Source: Rachicladosporium sp. CCFEE 5018
Taxonomy: Eukaryota > Ascomycota > Dothideomycetes > Cladosporiales > Cladosporiaceae
Assembly (NCBI GenBank): GCA_002077045.2
Contig: KZ111167.1
Span: 65,304 to 129,303 of the forward strand
Direction: 5' to 3'
Length of the DNA stretch: 64,000 nt
The first letter of the stretch is position 1; every line of letters begins with the position of its first letter. The position numbers were made by a program, and so were the translations under genes. Below the pieces are notes generated by a model that saw only the letters and a list, made by a program, of their open reading frames with translations, searched no databases and had not been told where the DNA came from. Positions 19,107-29,425 of the stretch are shown in pieces.

Positions 19107-19616
19107 ATGTCCGGCAAGATCAAGTCCAAAGACCTAACCTACGACTCCAATCTTCCGCCGTTCTTGCAGCGTCTTCACGCCAAGAATACCGGCTATGGCT
19201 CTGATGACGACCCAGACCGACACGAGAGACAGGTGGCTCGCCCGAAGAAAGCTAAGAACCTCGACGACGACGATGGACCTACAGTGGTAGACGAAACCGG
19301 CGAGCACGTCTCAAAAGAGAAGCTCGAAGAGCTCACCAAGGTGCAGGCGCCGGATGAGACTGCTGGTGGTACAGTCACTGGAGAGCTAGATGCGAAGGAT
19401 GAGGCTGAGGTGTCGGGTGCACTTCCCGACAACAGAAACGCGAGTGATGGCAAGCAGGTGAAAGCTGTCAATGGAGCTGTGGCGAAGAAGCGAAAAGCTG
19501 CCAAAGTCGTAGGGCAAGACGAGGAAGTCGAGAATGAACCTCAAGGCGAGCAGAAGACCACGAAGAAAGCGAAGAAGAAGGGCAAACCTGTCAAGCTGGC
19601 TTTTGACGAGGACTGA
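19107..19616 (+). CDS. DUF4604 (KIAA1143-like) small nuclear-type protein
   Basis: 169 aa, single exon. The N-terminal KSKDLTYDSNLPPFLQRL is the hallmark of DUF4604/KIAA1143-type proteins, which have no established function. The rest is highly charged: an acidic DDDD patch near residue 53, then two basic Lys-rich clusters including KKAKKKGKP near the C terminus that could serve as nuclear localisation signals. The length is typical for the family. Divergent from YRB1. Confidence 0.82.
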   Translation: MSGKIKSKDLTYDSNLPPFLQRLHAKNTGYGSDDDPDRHERQVARPKKAKNLDDDDGPTVVDETGEHVSKEKLEELTKVQAPDETAGGTVTGELDAKDEAEVSGALPDNRNASDGKQVKAVNGAVAKKRKAAKVVGQDEEVENEPQGEQKTTKKAKKKGKPVKLAFDED

Positions 19617-20394
19617 GACAAGTCGTTGCGTCACGATCTTCGATTCACGAGCGACTGGGTATCCGATGTTGAACAAGGCCAGGATCAGGCTCGAATCCCA
19701 ACTCCAGGTTCTGCTCTCGAGAAACATTGAGTAAGTTTTACTATACATCCCCCCTATGCCCGATATTTTTGTGATGATTTCAAATATTGGAGCTGTCCTA
19801 ATTCACCCCGGTGATTGAGGATGACATACACATACGCAACTAATCTGACTGTAGTCCATACGATTGAGGTTAACATGTGGAGAGTCTCATAGTTCATAGT
19901 ACTGACATCTCGTAAGGTACACACGCTCTCGGATCATGACGCGACTTTGACTGAATGGGCTGGAATGACTCGATGCCAAGCATATCTGCTGTGCGATAGC
20001 TTCTTCGTGCCTCGATCTGCTGCATTGCTACTTACAAGAACGAGTGACAGCCCAGTCTTGCAGCGTCTCGGCATGCCACAAAGGTCATAGCTCTACACCG
20101 GCAGTGCGTTATGCTTAATAATTCTGCCGACGCCGAGAGCAGCATCCACTCGTGGGATCGCATGGCCGCACGGAAAGGATGAATGCGCTATCAGATCCCC
20201 TCCGTGAACCGGACCCACTGAAGTGAGATGAATGATCTGGTGGGTATCGAATGCTGCTCGTGTGAACGGCGTGGTGTCGCATCGGAACGGTCAGTGCGGT
20301 AAATCAGCCATGGTAGCGAATTGCGGCCATATCAAGATGGGGAGGAAGAGACTTCGAAGGAGTCGTAAAGCCACTTGGGCCATGGAGGTCTCAA
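19617..20394. other. Convergent intergenic region
   Basis: 778 bases between the stops of two convergent genes. I see no gene. A B-box-like string (ggctcgaatcc) near 19689 lacks the rest of a tRNA. Confidence 0.4.
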
Positions 20395-21477
20395 TCACTC
20401 TACCTTCTTCCTCTTCTTCCTCACCTCATTTCCCTCCTCTACACCCCCATCCTCTGCCTTCACCCTCTTCCCCTTGCTCTTCTTCTCGCCGTCAACACTA
20501 TCCACCCTCATACCCTCGCCCTCAGCATCTCTCACCTTCTTCCTCGCAGGCTTCTCCTTCAACCCCGCATCCCTAATCTGCACAGCCCTCTCCTCCCCTC
20601 CAACCTCAGCAGCCAAAACCCCACTACCAACACTATCCCTCTTCCGCTTCTTCGCCTTCTTCCCCTCGTCTTTCGCCTGCAACCTCGCGCTCGCCTCGGC
20701 TGTGACGTCCTCGTACTGCACCTGCGGCTCCGCCTGTCGAGCTCCGAGTGGTGTGTTGTTCGCTCCGGTCTGCTCGAACGACGCCGCTGCCTCTTTCGCT
20801 TTCCGCAATGCCAACCGCTGTTGCCGCGGTCCTTGACGCTTATTCGGCTTCTCCCACGGCCGCACGCCGGTAGGACGATCTTGAGCTGCTTGGATCTTGC
20901 GCTGTCGCTTGAATAGCCTGGGGGTTTGCGTCTGTTTGATGCGCTTAGGAGTTTCGAGGTTGGCGCGCTTCGATGATGTCTCGGACGTGGATTCGTCACC
21001 GTCGTCCATGGCTGAGGCAGAGCGCTTTGCAGCAAGCGCAGCGCGGGGCGGATTTGCGGCGGGGTTGAAAGCCAGCACCGCCTCTTTCGCCTTCTCCACA
21101 CTACCCTTCAGCGCCTCATATTCCTCGAACAACGGCCCTGCGACCTTTCCATGCACCTCATCAGGCGCCTGTAGCTTCAAGAGCTCCTCGAAAACGCCCA
21201 GATAGCTATTCGTCGTGCTCGTCCATGCTTTCACCAGTCGATCGATGTACGTCTCATGCACGAGCCCGTTATTCTCAGCGTCGCCGTTCGGGAGCTTGAC
21301 GTGCACTTGCTGTACGACTACGCGAGCTGTGATCAGGTGTGCTTTCTGTTCGTCGAGAGCTGTGACTGAAGCGCGGATCCTATCGAACAAAGGTTGCGAG
21401 GCACTGTAGGCGGCTTTCGTGCGGGTGTCGGGGGTGGAAGTTGTGGTTGTTGTGGGAGTCGAGGATTTGCGCGCCAT
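20395..21477 (-). CDS. Basic, probably nuclear protein of unknown function
   Basis: 360 aa from the ATG at 21477; an upstream in-frame extension to 21759 looks non-coding (low similarity to protein composition, rich in Ser/Arg). Residues about 25-135 are helical with YIDRLVKAWTSTTNSYLGVFEELLKL. The middle and C-terminal parts are strongly basic and disordered, with KKAKKRKRDS, KEKPARKKVRD and a terminal RKKRKKVE, indicating nuclear or nucleolar location. A conserved-looking RPWEKPNKRQGPRQQRL segment lies near 225-241. I do not recognise the family. It is divergent from the beta YBP copy. Confidence 0.65.
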   Translation of the reverse strand: MARKSSTPTTTTTSTPDTRTKAAYSASQPLFDRIRASVTALDEQKAHLITARVVVQQVHVKLPNGDAENNGLVHETYIDRLVKAWTSTTNSYLGVFEELLKLQAPDEVHGKVAGPLFEEYEALKGSVEKAKEAVLAFNPAANPPRAALAAKRSASAMDDGDESTSETSSKRANLETPKRIKQTQTPRLFKRQRKIQAAQDRPTGVRPWEKPNKRQGPRQQRLALRKAKEAAASFEQTGANNTPLGARQAEPQVQYEDVTAEASARLQAKDEGKKAKKRKRDSVGSGVLAAEVGGEERAVQIRDAGLKEKPARKKVRDAEGEGMRVDSVDGEKKSKGKRVKAEDGGVEEGNEVRKKRKKVE

Positions 21478-21890
21478 GTTGGGCGATTGGAGGTGTTGGG
21501 TGTCGCGATCTGGAGACGAGGATGCAATGCGATTGGAGGTGCAGTGAGGTGTTTGGATGCAGGTGCAGCCAGAACTTTTCTGTGGAGCACGTTCGGTCAA
21601 GGAAGGTGCGCCGAGGTGAAGTGGACGCCCAGATGGCTTAGCATCCCTCCGTTCACTAAACAAATGACTATACAGCGCACGTCGACTTACTTGGATCCTG
21701 CTACCATAGCTCCTAGAACGTGGAATACTGATAGTTAGTTGTCTGAGTAGCACCGTCATCGCGTGGTTCAGGTCGACACTGGTCTATTCCAGACACTGAC
21801 CGAGCTCGATCAACGTTAGCAATTGAATACGACAAGAGGATACGAAAGGTCGAGCAACGAGCACGATACTCACAAGCACAGCCTCGAGTC
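21478..21890. promoter_or_regulatory. Divergent promoter region upstream of YBP copy beta
   Basis: 413 bases between divergent start codons. Only the final 20 or so bases can be compared with copy alpha, because the window begins 22 bases before that copy's ATG; there the two sequences are only loosely similar. Confidence 0.4.
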
Positions 21891-23876
21891 ATGGCCGCTC
21901 CCGAGAGCGATAACCCGCTCATCAAAGCACTTCCACCAGAGACCGACTACATTAGCTATCTCACCATCGTCGAGCATTACCTCACAGAAGACAACCTCCC
22001 AGTCCTCCACAAAGTGCTCCAGGATCAAACGCTGACTACAAACATCGGCTGGGATCTCGTCCACTTGCTGGCACCACTCTTACCAAAATCATCCGAGTGC
22101 CTTCAGGACATCGCTCGTCTGGGCAACCCGCGCGAGGTCATTCTCAAGGTCACTGAATCTTTGCGACTGATCGACTATGGTCTTATCGACGATCCTGAAG
22201 ACGTCCTGGAGAATACTGAATCAGGCGCTTCGAAGCAGCCACTTCGAACTGCAGCCACAGAAGGGTCAAGCTCAGAGCCTACACACGCAGTGGAGGCGTT
22301 TCCTGCCCTGCCATTGCAGGTCAGCCAGTTCATCGCATTGCTATCAATGCTCTCGATTCTGCATAAGCGTATCAGGACGAAGTTCCCTTCGCGCTTCTTG
22401 AGTACTACGTTACAGGCAGTCTTGGCAAGCTTCTCGAACTCGATTACCCATCGCGAGGACATGATCGTGGCTATTGTGCAGTTCGTAAAGTCCGTTCAGG
22501 GCATTCAGAGACCTGCTCTGCCATCACGGAAAAGCAGCGGTACGATGCAGAAAGCTCTGGCGAGCGCGACCTCGACCAATGCTGCCGATCCCGAGGCCGA
22601 TGCAACGTCTTCCGCGTCACCCGAGGACAGCGCTATACAAACGAAGCTATTGCAATCCTTCGTGACGCACGTACTTGAGGAGTATATGCTGAACATACCA
22701 GCCTCGGACGATGCGCCAGGCCTCGCGTGGTGTTCACGTATACAAGAGAGATTACACCCTGCTCGTGTTATACCGCATACCACCACCATCACATCGCGTT
22801 TCGCGGACGAGGAGCATCTACATATCCGGTTCGATGCTGTCGCGCAACTAGGCATGCTGGCGAAGGACCTACGGATCGAAGACAGCGATGTCCTCGCAGC
22901 AGCTACGGCTGCCGAAGATCTTCCAACGACCACCAGCGACGAAGATGACCCACCAAACTCGGCAGCCGACATACCACTCTCACGCATCGGCTCATTACTA
23001 CTATACGCTGGTCGTCAAGCCGCGAGCGTTCTGTACCAACCTGAGCCTGGCGCAGGTACTGATCTTATCAGCCTGTTCCCAACCCATTTCACGACTCTAC
23101 AAAATTGCCTCTCGCCACCGGCATCAGGCACGGGTACTCTCGGCACAGAGCCATACGCTTTGATCGATGCCTGTCTGACCCTCGGCCTGCTCTGTCTCGA
23201 GTACAATCATATAGGCTCGCCTGACAGCGACGAAGACTTCAATCAATACCTTCAGCTGACAGCTCTGCTGTCGTCCAACTGTCCTTCGCCGAATCTTCGA
23301 GGACACGCTCACTACCTCACTACCACTGTGTTGCGCTCACAACCGGACGCCGAAGTCAGACTGGCCTTCATACGAGACACGCTTGAACACTGTCCGTTTG
23401 AGAATCTAAAGGTCAGCGCTGTGGGTTGGATGAAGGGGGAGACACTCGAGGCAGTGTTTTCGGAAGATGAAAACTCAGCGAAGACATCGATATTCGCGAC
23501 ACCAAAGGCCTTGGAGTCGCTCTCACCCTTCCTCTTCCCTTCAGTCGAGGCCGACCTTCTAACACCACCTGTCTCGGCAGCATACATGACCTTTGCAGCG
23601 AACCTGTCGTTCTACCTGGCGAGCATGAACTTTCTGTACCCGCTGATCGTTGCGCCACCTATGAGGCAGCTTCTCAATATCCAACAATGGTGGAAGAGCA
23701 GCGGTATCATGGCGGACTTCGTGCAGCCTCTCAAGAAGGCAGCACAACGGTTTGGCGCCGCATTGGGCGCCAATGGTGAGCTAGGAGAGGAGAGCAGTGA
23801 TGAGGCTATCGCGGAGCTCGCTGTCTTAGATGATGTGACTGCGAGGGTCGAGGGTGCTGCAGCAAAGCTCGGGTGA
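21891..23876 (+). CDS. Ybp1/Ybp2 family protein, copy beta
   Basis: 661 aa, single exon, same length and reading frame as the copy at 23-2008, with about 50 amino-acid differences by hand count. The family-defining N-terminal block is nearly unchanged. Changes concentrate in the linker (residues 100-140), the segment after EAVFSE (about 527-537) and the C-terminal 20 residues. Both copies are open and intact, so both could be functional. Whether the two serve Yap1 signalling or kinetochores cannot be told from sequence. Confidence 0.8.
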   Translation: MAAPESDNPLIKALPPETDYISYLTIVEHYLTEDNLPVLHKVLQDQTLTTNIGWDLVHLLAPLLPKSSECLQDIARLGNPREVILKVTESLRLIDYGLIDDPEDVLENTESGASKQPLRTAATEGSSSEPTHAVEAFPALPLQVSQFIALLSMLSILHKRIRTKFPSRFLSTTLQAVLASFSNSITHREDMIVAIVQFVKSVQGIQRPALPSRKSSGTMQKALASATSTNAADPEADATSSASPEDSAIQTKLLQSFVTHVLEEYMLNIPASDDAPGLAWCSRIQERLHPARVIPHTTTITSRFADEEHLHIRFDAVAQLGMLAKDLRIEDSDVLAAATAAEDLPTTTSDEDDPPNSAADIPLSRIGSLLLYAGRQAASVLYQPEPGAGTDLISLFPTHFTTLQNCLSPPASGTGTLGTEPYALIDACLTLGLLCLEYNHIGSPDSDEDFNQYLQLTALLSSNCPSPNLRGHAHYLTTTVLRSQPDAEVRLAFIRDTLEHCPFENLKVSAVGWMKGETLEAVFSEDENSAKTSIFATPKALESLSPFLFPSVEADLLTPPVSAAYMTFAANLSFYLASMNFLYPLIVAPPMRQLLNIQQWWKSSGIMADFVQPLKKAAQRFGAALGANGELGEESSDEAIAELAVLDDVTARVEGAAAKLG

Positions 23877-24259
23877 TGACTTGATGGTCAATGGACGATG
23901 TAACGATAGATGATAGATTACTCCGGGATAAGATCTCGCACGCAAAGCGAAGCATATCATGGTGATGCGGAGCAAAGAGAATATGAAGCGTACGCTGCTG
24001 TCGATGCTCTCTGCGAGTGCTGACTGCATTGGGGACGACTGGTGTTGCCGTCAGCAGAGCTACACGGTACCTGCATATAGTGCTGCAATCTGTCCTCCAC
24101 TATCATGACAATACATTGACTGAACCTTCGTACTGATACAGTGGCTGTTCTGCACTACCTTACCGCTACCTCTTCCACCATGATACCAACATAGTCCTCC
24201 TTCTCGCCCCGTCTCGCACCTCGCATCACACCCAGTTCACCATCAGTCCCGCAATCGCC
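23877..24259. other. YBP-UBC6 intergenic region, copy beta
   Basis: 383 bases, homologous to 2009-2380. It has a slightly longer CT-rich segment near 24160. No gene. Confidence 0.5.
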
Positions 24260-25123
24260 ATGGCCTCCCCAAGCTTCTCCTCCAAATCCCCCACAATCAA
24301 ACGCATTCTCCGCGAAGCCTCCGAGCTCGCCTCCTCCCCCTCCCCAGATTACGCCGCCGCACCCCTAGAAACAGACCTCTTCGAATGGCACTTCACTTTA
24401 CGGGGGCCCCCCTCGCCCTCCCCGTTCGAAGGCGGCTTATACCATGGCCGCATAGTCCTCCCGCCAGCTTACCCTCTCAAACCGCCTTCCTTTCGCTTCC
24501 TCACGCCGACGGGGAGGTTCGAGGTGAATAGGGAGATTTGTTTGAGTATTTCGGGGCATCATGAGGAGAGCTGGCAGCCTGCTTGGGGGATCAGGACTGC
24601 GTTGGTGGCGATAAGGAGTTTCATGGACACGGATGCTAAGGGGCAGTTGGGGGGAATGGAAAGTAGTGATGGAGTAAGGCGGAGGTTTGCGGAGGGGAGC
24701 GGGGCGTGGAGATGCGGGAGTTGTGGGAAGACGAATGTGGAGATCATGGAGGGGCAGGACGAGGCTGTCAGGCAGGCTGGTGGGGAAGTGAAGCAGGAGG
24801 TCGTGCCGGAGGAGCTGAGGCTGGGATATAGGGAGGACTTGGGGAAGGGGGTGGAGGCGGGAAAGGGGGTGGAGAGTGCTGCGCCTGCAGCTGTTGCGGT
24901 TCCGCTTGCGGATGCAGCTCCCACTCCGGCACCGGCCAGCGATCCGCTCGCCGCTCAGCCAACGATACCTCAAGCGGCGGCACATACTGTTCCTCAGCAA
25001 GCACAGGCTACGAGACCTGTGCCCGTGCAGGCGAACAGTATCCCGGCATGGATTGACAAGGCTATCTTTGCTGTGCTGGCTGCATTGGTAGTAGTCATCT
25101 GGACGAACTTCGTTGCTATCTGA
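24260..25123 (+). CDS. UBC6: Tail-anchored ubiquitin-conjugating enzyme E2 (Ubc6/UBE2J type), copy beta
   Basis: 287 aa. The UBC domain is almost the same as in the alpha copy, including catalytic C94 (REICLSISGHHEE) and the C-terminal membrane anchor. The linker contains an extra 15 residues after VVPEE (LRLGYREDLGKGVEA), an in-frame 45-base length difference in a purine-rich tract. The first ATG of the open frame is the one used here, which supports the start chosen for copy alpha. The stop codon overlaps the LAS1 stop by 8 bases, as in the other copy. Confidence 0.9.
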   Translation: MASPSFSSKSPTIKRILREASELASSPSPDYAAAPLETDLFEWHFTLRGPPSPSPFEGGLYHGRIVLPPAYPLKPPSFRFLTPTGRFEVNREICLSISGHHEESWQPAWGIRTALVAIRSFMDTDAKGQLGGMESSDGVRRRFAEGSGAWRCGSCGKTNVEIMEGQDEAVRQAGGEVKQEVVPEELRLGYREDLGKGVEAGKGVESAAPAAVAVPLADAAPTPAPASDPLAAQPTIPQAAAHTVPQQAQATRPVPVQANSIPAWIDKAIFAVLAALVVVIWTNFVAI

Positions 25124-26437
25124 CGGCCCCGATTGCCGCCTGAGGTGCAAAGAGGGCCCGCTGCCAGGAGCTTGTGAGATTACTGGCCTCTGCGAAATTT
25201 CCAGCCTCGGCGTCCATCTCGGTCAGTGAAGATGTTTCGTTTGAGACATCGTCCGTCTCGACGTCCGTATCGACACCATCGATATTGACAGCGCTGGCCT
25301 GCAGTAGATCTGACCACGCCTCGATAAACATATCATCACGACTGCTCTTCAGCAACGTCGTGCCCAATAGATACGACCAATGCCCGGGCTGAAGGCAGCA
25401 CTCTCGCATCACATCAGTCTGGACGTCAAATCCTGTCCCTTCACGAACAGTTTGCCACGCCTCAGACGATGCGATGTGCGCTAGCCAGATGAACAATGCA
25501 TCGCTTCCAATATCGCTAGTCGTTCTCGTGATGGCAGGGGAGATCATGCGATTGAACATCGTCTTCGTCAGTACCCGCAGACTCGATGGGCTTCTATCGG
25601 TTATATCGATCAGAAGGTCGTCCCAGATCATGAACGCGCCGCCAAGTGGAGCTCCCAGCCTGAACGAGTTAGTACAAGTACCATGAGCCATCATGAGGGC
25701 CAGACTTACTCCCGTTCGGAAGGGTACAGCAGCTCGTCAGCTACCAATACGGCAATTGCGGTCTCAGTAGCTTCAGCTCTATTGGAACAAAGTGATCGCA
25801 GGTTGGCTGCGGCTTCAGTAACCACTGATCGCGCTTCCTGTGAGTGCGTTCCTTGCTTCTTCAAAGCTGTCCTCCTCGCTCCTCTGAAGTCTCGAAAGAC
25901 TCGCCTCGCTTCGACGGTGACGTGGACAACATCCACAGCCTCCGCCTGCTTTGCCACCACAACAGCGACTGCATCAACTTTCGACCAGTAAACATCCCAC
26001 AGCCACTCCAACGCCTGCTCACACGCCGCGACAAGCCGCTGCACACTCGGCAAATCCTCATGCGTAGCCTCATGCCTCAAAGCCACAAACTCAGCCGGCA
26101 TCCCAATCTGCCTCGCAATCTCCAGCATACTGCTCGGCTCGAGCGCCCGTTCCCGGTTCCTGCCAATATCGCAGAAACCCGTTACAAAACGCGTGAACGC
26201 CGCGCTGTAGACTGCTCGGATGCTGAAGGGGGAGTTTGAGGGCAAGGCGTGGTGGAGGAAGGCATCTACGAGGAGGGCTGTGGATTCGACGGCGTGGGGG
26301 AGGTTGCCGCGGAGTTTCCAGGCCATTGTGCGGGAGACTGCTGTTTGGCGGAGGATGGGATCTGGGCTGTAGAGTTGGGAGCGGACGGTGAGGAGGTCGG
26401 AGTGGTGGCGCCAGGGCGTGATTGTGTATTTCGCCAT
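25116..26437 (-). CDS. LAS1: Las1 family rRNA-processing endonuclease, copy beta
   Basis: Exons 26437-25710 and 25659-25116 (423 aa) flank a 50-nt intron at 25660-25709 with donor GTAAGT, a canonical TACTAAC branch site and acceptor TTCAG. The HEPN motif R121-x4-H126 is preserved. Exon boundaries and length are the same as in copy alpha. Residues 1-130 differ at one position (Asp106 to Glu), whereas the region 135-240 differs at many. A change in divergence this abrupt within one exon suggests gene conversion between the copies. Confidence 0.88.
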
Positions 26438-26843
26438 TGTCTAGATTTGTTGTGAAGTTTCGAGCAAATTTCCAGCACTTCGCCTGTACCCCCAAGTCTC
26501 GATCGTCTGTCCCCGTGTGTCGTGAGCCAGTTTGTAGTGCCACCATGCAAGGTCAGCTTTAGTCAGCTTTGCGTGGTCTTGTGGTGTACATAGATAGCTG
26601 GCGACACTGCCTCAAGGCGAATCGCGCATATCCACTGGTGTTAGAAAATCTCCTATCAGTATTATAGTGACACTACTAGTTCTTCCCGTCTGAAAGTTTA
26701 TCAAACTTTAGGGGAGGACTCTAGGCGGACGTGAGGTCTTTCAAAATCCTCTTACTATAAGCTCGGACCACCAACCCAAGTACATCGTCACGAAGTGATC
26801 TCTTCTCGACGATCTCTTCGCTTTGTTCGCGGTACCATCCGTC
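26438..26843. promoter_or_regulatory. Divergent promoter region LAS1 / NAD kinase, copy beta
   Basis: 406 bases, equal in length and nearly identical to 4514-4919. It should drive both genes. No specific motif identified. Confidence 0.5.
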
Positions 26844-27936
26844 ATGTCGTCTATTGATCAAGGCGGCGAATATGCCCGAGAAGATGCGATGACACTACTG
26901 TCCTCTGAGATGCAGGATGTAAGAGTTCTTGAGATCCCGTGTTTTCCAGCATCAGGCACTTACATATATGTTAGATGGAAGAAGCACACTCGAACAGCGA
27001 TTCGGAAGGCTTGCATGAGCAGCTCGAGGTGATCTTTGATCGCAAGAACTCCCGACGACGTCGAGCCTCAATCATCTCGGACCCACGCAACGGCCATCAA
27101 AGACCGGGATCAGCTCGATCAAACACAGCTTGCTTTGTGCACACTCTTCTGTCTCAGCGAGCCAGGGAGGAAACGCACACACCGAATCCTGCTGGTGAGG
27201 CTGCACAGAGACCAGCTGACAAGGTAGCCGATACGCCCCACAATGGCGAAGTGCATCGACAATCTCGACTGCTGTCGAAGAAGCAGCTATCTGACATGGC
27301 CTTCAATATTCGAGAGCTATCGAAACGTCTTGGGCATCTCCGGTTGCTGATTAAGGTCAAGAATGTGTTCATTCTGACGAAAGCTCATGATCAGAAGCTT
27401 ATTGCTCACACCCGAGAAGTGACCAAGTGGCTGCTCCAGCAGCAGAACGCAGATGGCCAGTCATACACCGTCTGGGTCGAAGATACCATGCGTAACAACA
27501 AGGTCTTCCATAACGGTGATTTCTTGCAACTTGATCAAAGTCATCAGGACCGCATCAAATACTGGAACAACGAGCTTTGCAAGAAGAAGCCGCAGCAATT
27601 TGAGATTGTGGTTGCGTTGGGTGGCGATGGCANNNNNNNNNNNNNNNNNNNNNNNNNNNNNNNNNNNNNNNNNNNNNNNNNNNNNNNNNNNNNNNNNNNN
27701 NNNNNNNNNNNNNNNNNNNNNNNNNNNNNNNNAGCTTTGACGGCAAAGAACGCTGCGAGCTGAAGCCCGGTGACTACGTGACGATCTCAGCATCGCGCTT
27801 CCCTTTCCCAACTGTGCTGCCGCTCGATCGCCGGACAGAGGACTGGGTTGACAGTATCTCAAGAACACTCAATTGGAATAACAGACAGCGACAGAAGGCT
27901 TTCGATGACGCTAAAGCTGGTAAAGACGATAAGTAG
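26844..27936 (+). CDS. ATP-NAD kinase (Utr1-like), copy beta, interrupted by gap
   Basis: Exon 1 is 26844-26918 and a 56-nt intron is 26919-26974. Exon 2 runs from 26975 to 27632, then a 100-N gap, then the 3' end at 27733-27936. The part before the gap ends in the GGDG nucleotide-binding motif. The part after it starts at FDGKERCELKPGDYV and ends at GKDDK. Alignment to the third copy (58461-59050) shows that about 590 bases are missing, so the gap is undersized. Before the gap it differs from copy alpha at only two residues (Asp9 to Tyr, and Leu to Ser in GQLYTVW). It makes NADP from NAD. Convergent with the GST-like gene, 58 bases apart. Confidence 0.85.
27633..27732. other. Assembly gap (100 N) inside NAD kinase copy beta
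   Basis: 100 N begin right after the same ...GGCGATGGCA string that precedes the first gap. By comparison with 58461-59050 the true missing sequence should be about 590 bases. Confidence 0.98.
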
Positions 27937-27994
27937 CAAGCAAGTGGGACTTTGCTGCGCGCGCCCTTACAAACTCTGCGGGCACCTTGCAGGC

Positions 27995-29055
27995 TCACGA
28001 ATGTCCGTTGGACTGCCCCCCTGCCTTCTTGATGAAGTACCCAACCTTTGGGAAATGCACTCGCAGACCGTTCTCCAGCTCAATCACGAACTTGACCTTG
28101 CTCAGACCGACTAGCTTGCCGTGTTGTGGACAATTTCCGGGCTTCGCATCGCCGGCTTCGACTACGACGGCGTCGTTGGCTTGCAGACCCAGCACGTCTG
28201 ACGTGTCGACACCAATGTCGGGGAGGGCGTATTTGTCACCCAAGATCTGCTTGGTTGCCTCCTCGGCACTGAAGAGCATGTCGTCTTTCTGCGCGTCTGC
28301 TTGCTTCGGCAGGCTTTCGATCCTGCATTATGTTAGCATGGGAGCGGCATTCTTCCGGATCAAGATTAACAAACCATCGATGGATTCTCGGCAACTCCTT
28401 CCTCCCATGGCCAACGTCCTCACTCAGCCCAATAGTCTGGATCCACCACTTGATCATCCAGATGGCATGAATATCTGCCAGAGCCGGCTCCTGCCCGCCA
28501 CCAATACAAGGCCCCTCGTTGTTGAGAAAGTCGTTCTCGGCACTTTCCAGGAAAGCACGGAACTCGGACCTGCCGTTGTTCTGCAGCGAGCCGAAATCCT
28601 CGCGAGCAAAGACCGGGAAAAGCTCTTCGCGATCCTTGGCCAGCTGCGGCGTGATGAACTCGGCTGGTAAACATGGGAGTGCGATCCAGAAGCTGCGCTA
28701 CACCGCTCGTCAGCCACTCTCTAGCGATAATAACGGACAAGGGACTTACATAACCCCACTGCTCAAACGCCCGATCGAAAGCTCCCCTCTTCAATCCTTT
28801 CCCCTGCGGTTGAAGCAATTCCTGCATTGCATCGATGAACGTCGTATTATCAGGAAACACATCCTTGCCGATACTCAGCACAGGCACCCGACGATAGGTA
28901 ATCCCCAAATTCTGCAGGATTGGGCGGGGAATGACGAAAGGCTGCTCGCAGATTTTGAAGGGAGTCTGCGTGGCGTAGAGGTAATTGCGGGCTTTTTGCG
29001 CGTTGGGCGCGAATTGGTAGTCCCAGGCTATGATGTTGGGGAGAGATTGGGCCAT
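27995..29055 (-). CDS. GST N-terminal (thioredoxin-fold) domain protein with DUF7962-like C-terminal region, copy beta
   Basis: Three exons (29055-28750, 28697-28375, 28322-27995) give 318 aa. Introns are 52 nt each (28698-28749, donor GTAAGT, acceptor TGTAG; 28323-28374, donor GTTTGT, GCTAAC branch, acceptor TGCAG). The N-terminal thioredoxin-like GST domain (about 8-85) has IIAWDYQFAPNAQKARNYL and YRRVPVLSIGKDVFPDNT. The helical middle has RSFWIALPCLPAEFITPQL and IKWWIQTIG. The C-terminal 90 residues (ANDAVVVEAGD, LVGLSKVKFVIEL) form the extra domain seen in fungal proteins of this class. A glutathione-linked enzymatic role is likely but the substrate is unknown. Convergent with NAD kinase. 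Confidence 0.8.
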
Positions 29056-29425
29056 GACTGGTCGCGAAATGAGTCTCTGGTATGATTTGATGGGAAACAG
29101 TGAGCGAGAACAGCTAGACGTCCACGAGATCTTACGAAGGAAACACAGGAATGAAACGAAAGAATACTTGCTTTCTCACTTACTTGACCTAAATTATTGG
29201 CAACACATGGATTTGTGTACTCATCAAATGCCATCGCCGTTCCAGAATCCAGCCCCGCCTTGTGCATGCGGTCGGGTGGAAGTAAGCTCTGGTGACGAAA
29301 CTCGGTACCTTGCCACGTGAGAGCGAGCAACATCTAGATCTGCGCCGCAAATCTTATTCCCGAGCGTCTTCCATGGACCTCATGTCTTCCACAGAATGTA
29401 CACCCATTCTATCAATCACAATGCC
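29056..29425. other. Intergenic region GST-like / RRP5, copy beta
   Basis: 370 bases containing the GST-like promoter and RRP5 3' end. It is similar to 60377-60738 except for a divergent segment close to the RRP5 stop. No gene. Confidence 0.45.

Noticed and set aside
19640..19715. Possible tRNA (B-box-like ggctcgaatcc)
   Set aside because: No A-box at the right distance and no 7-bp acceptor stem could be paired around it.
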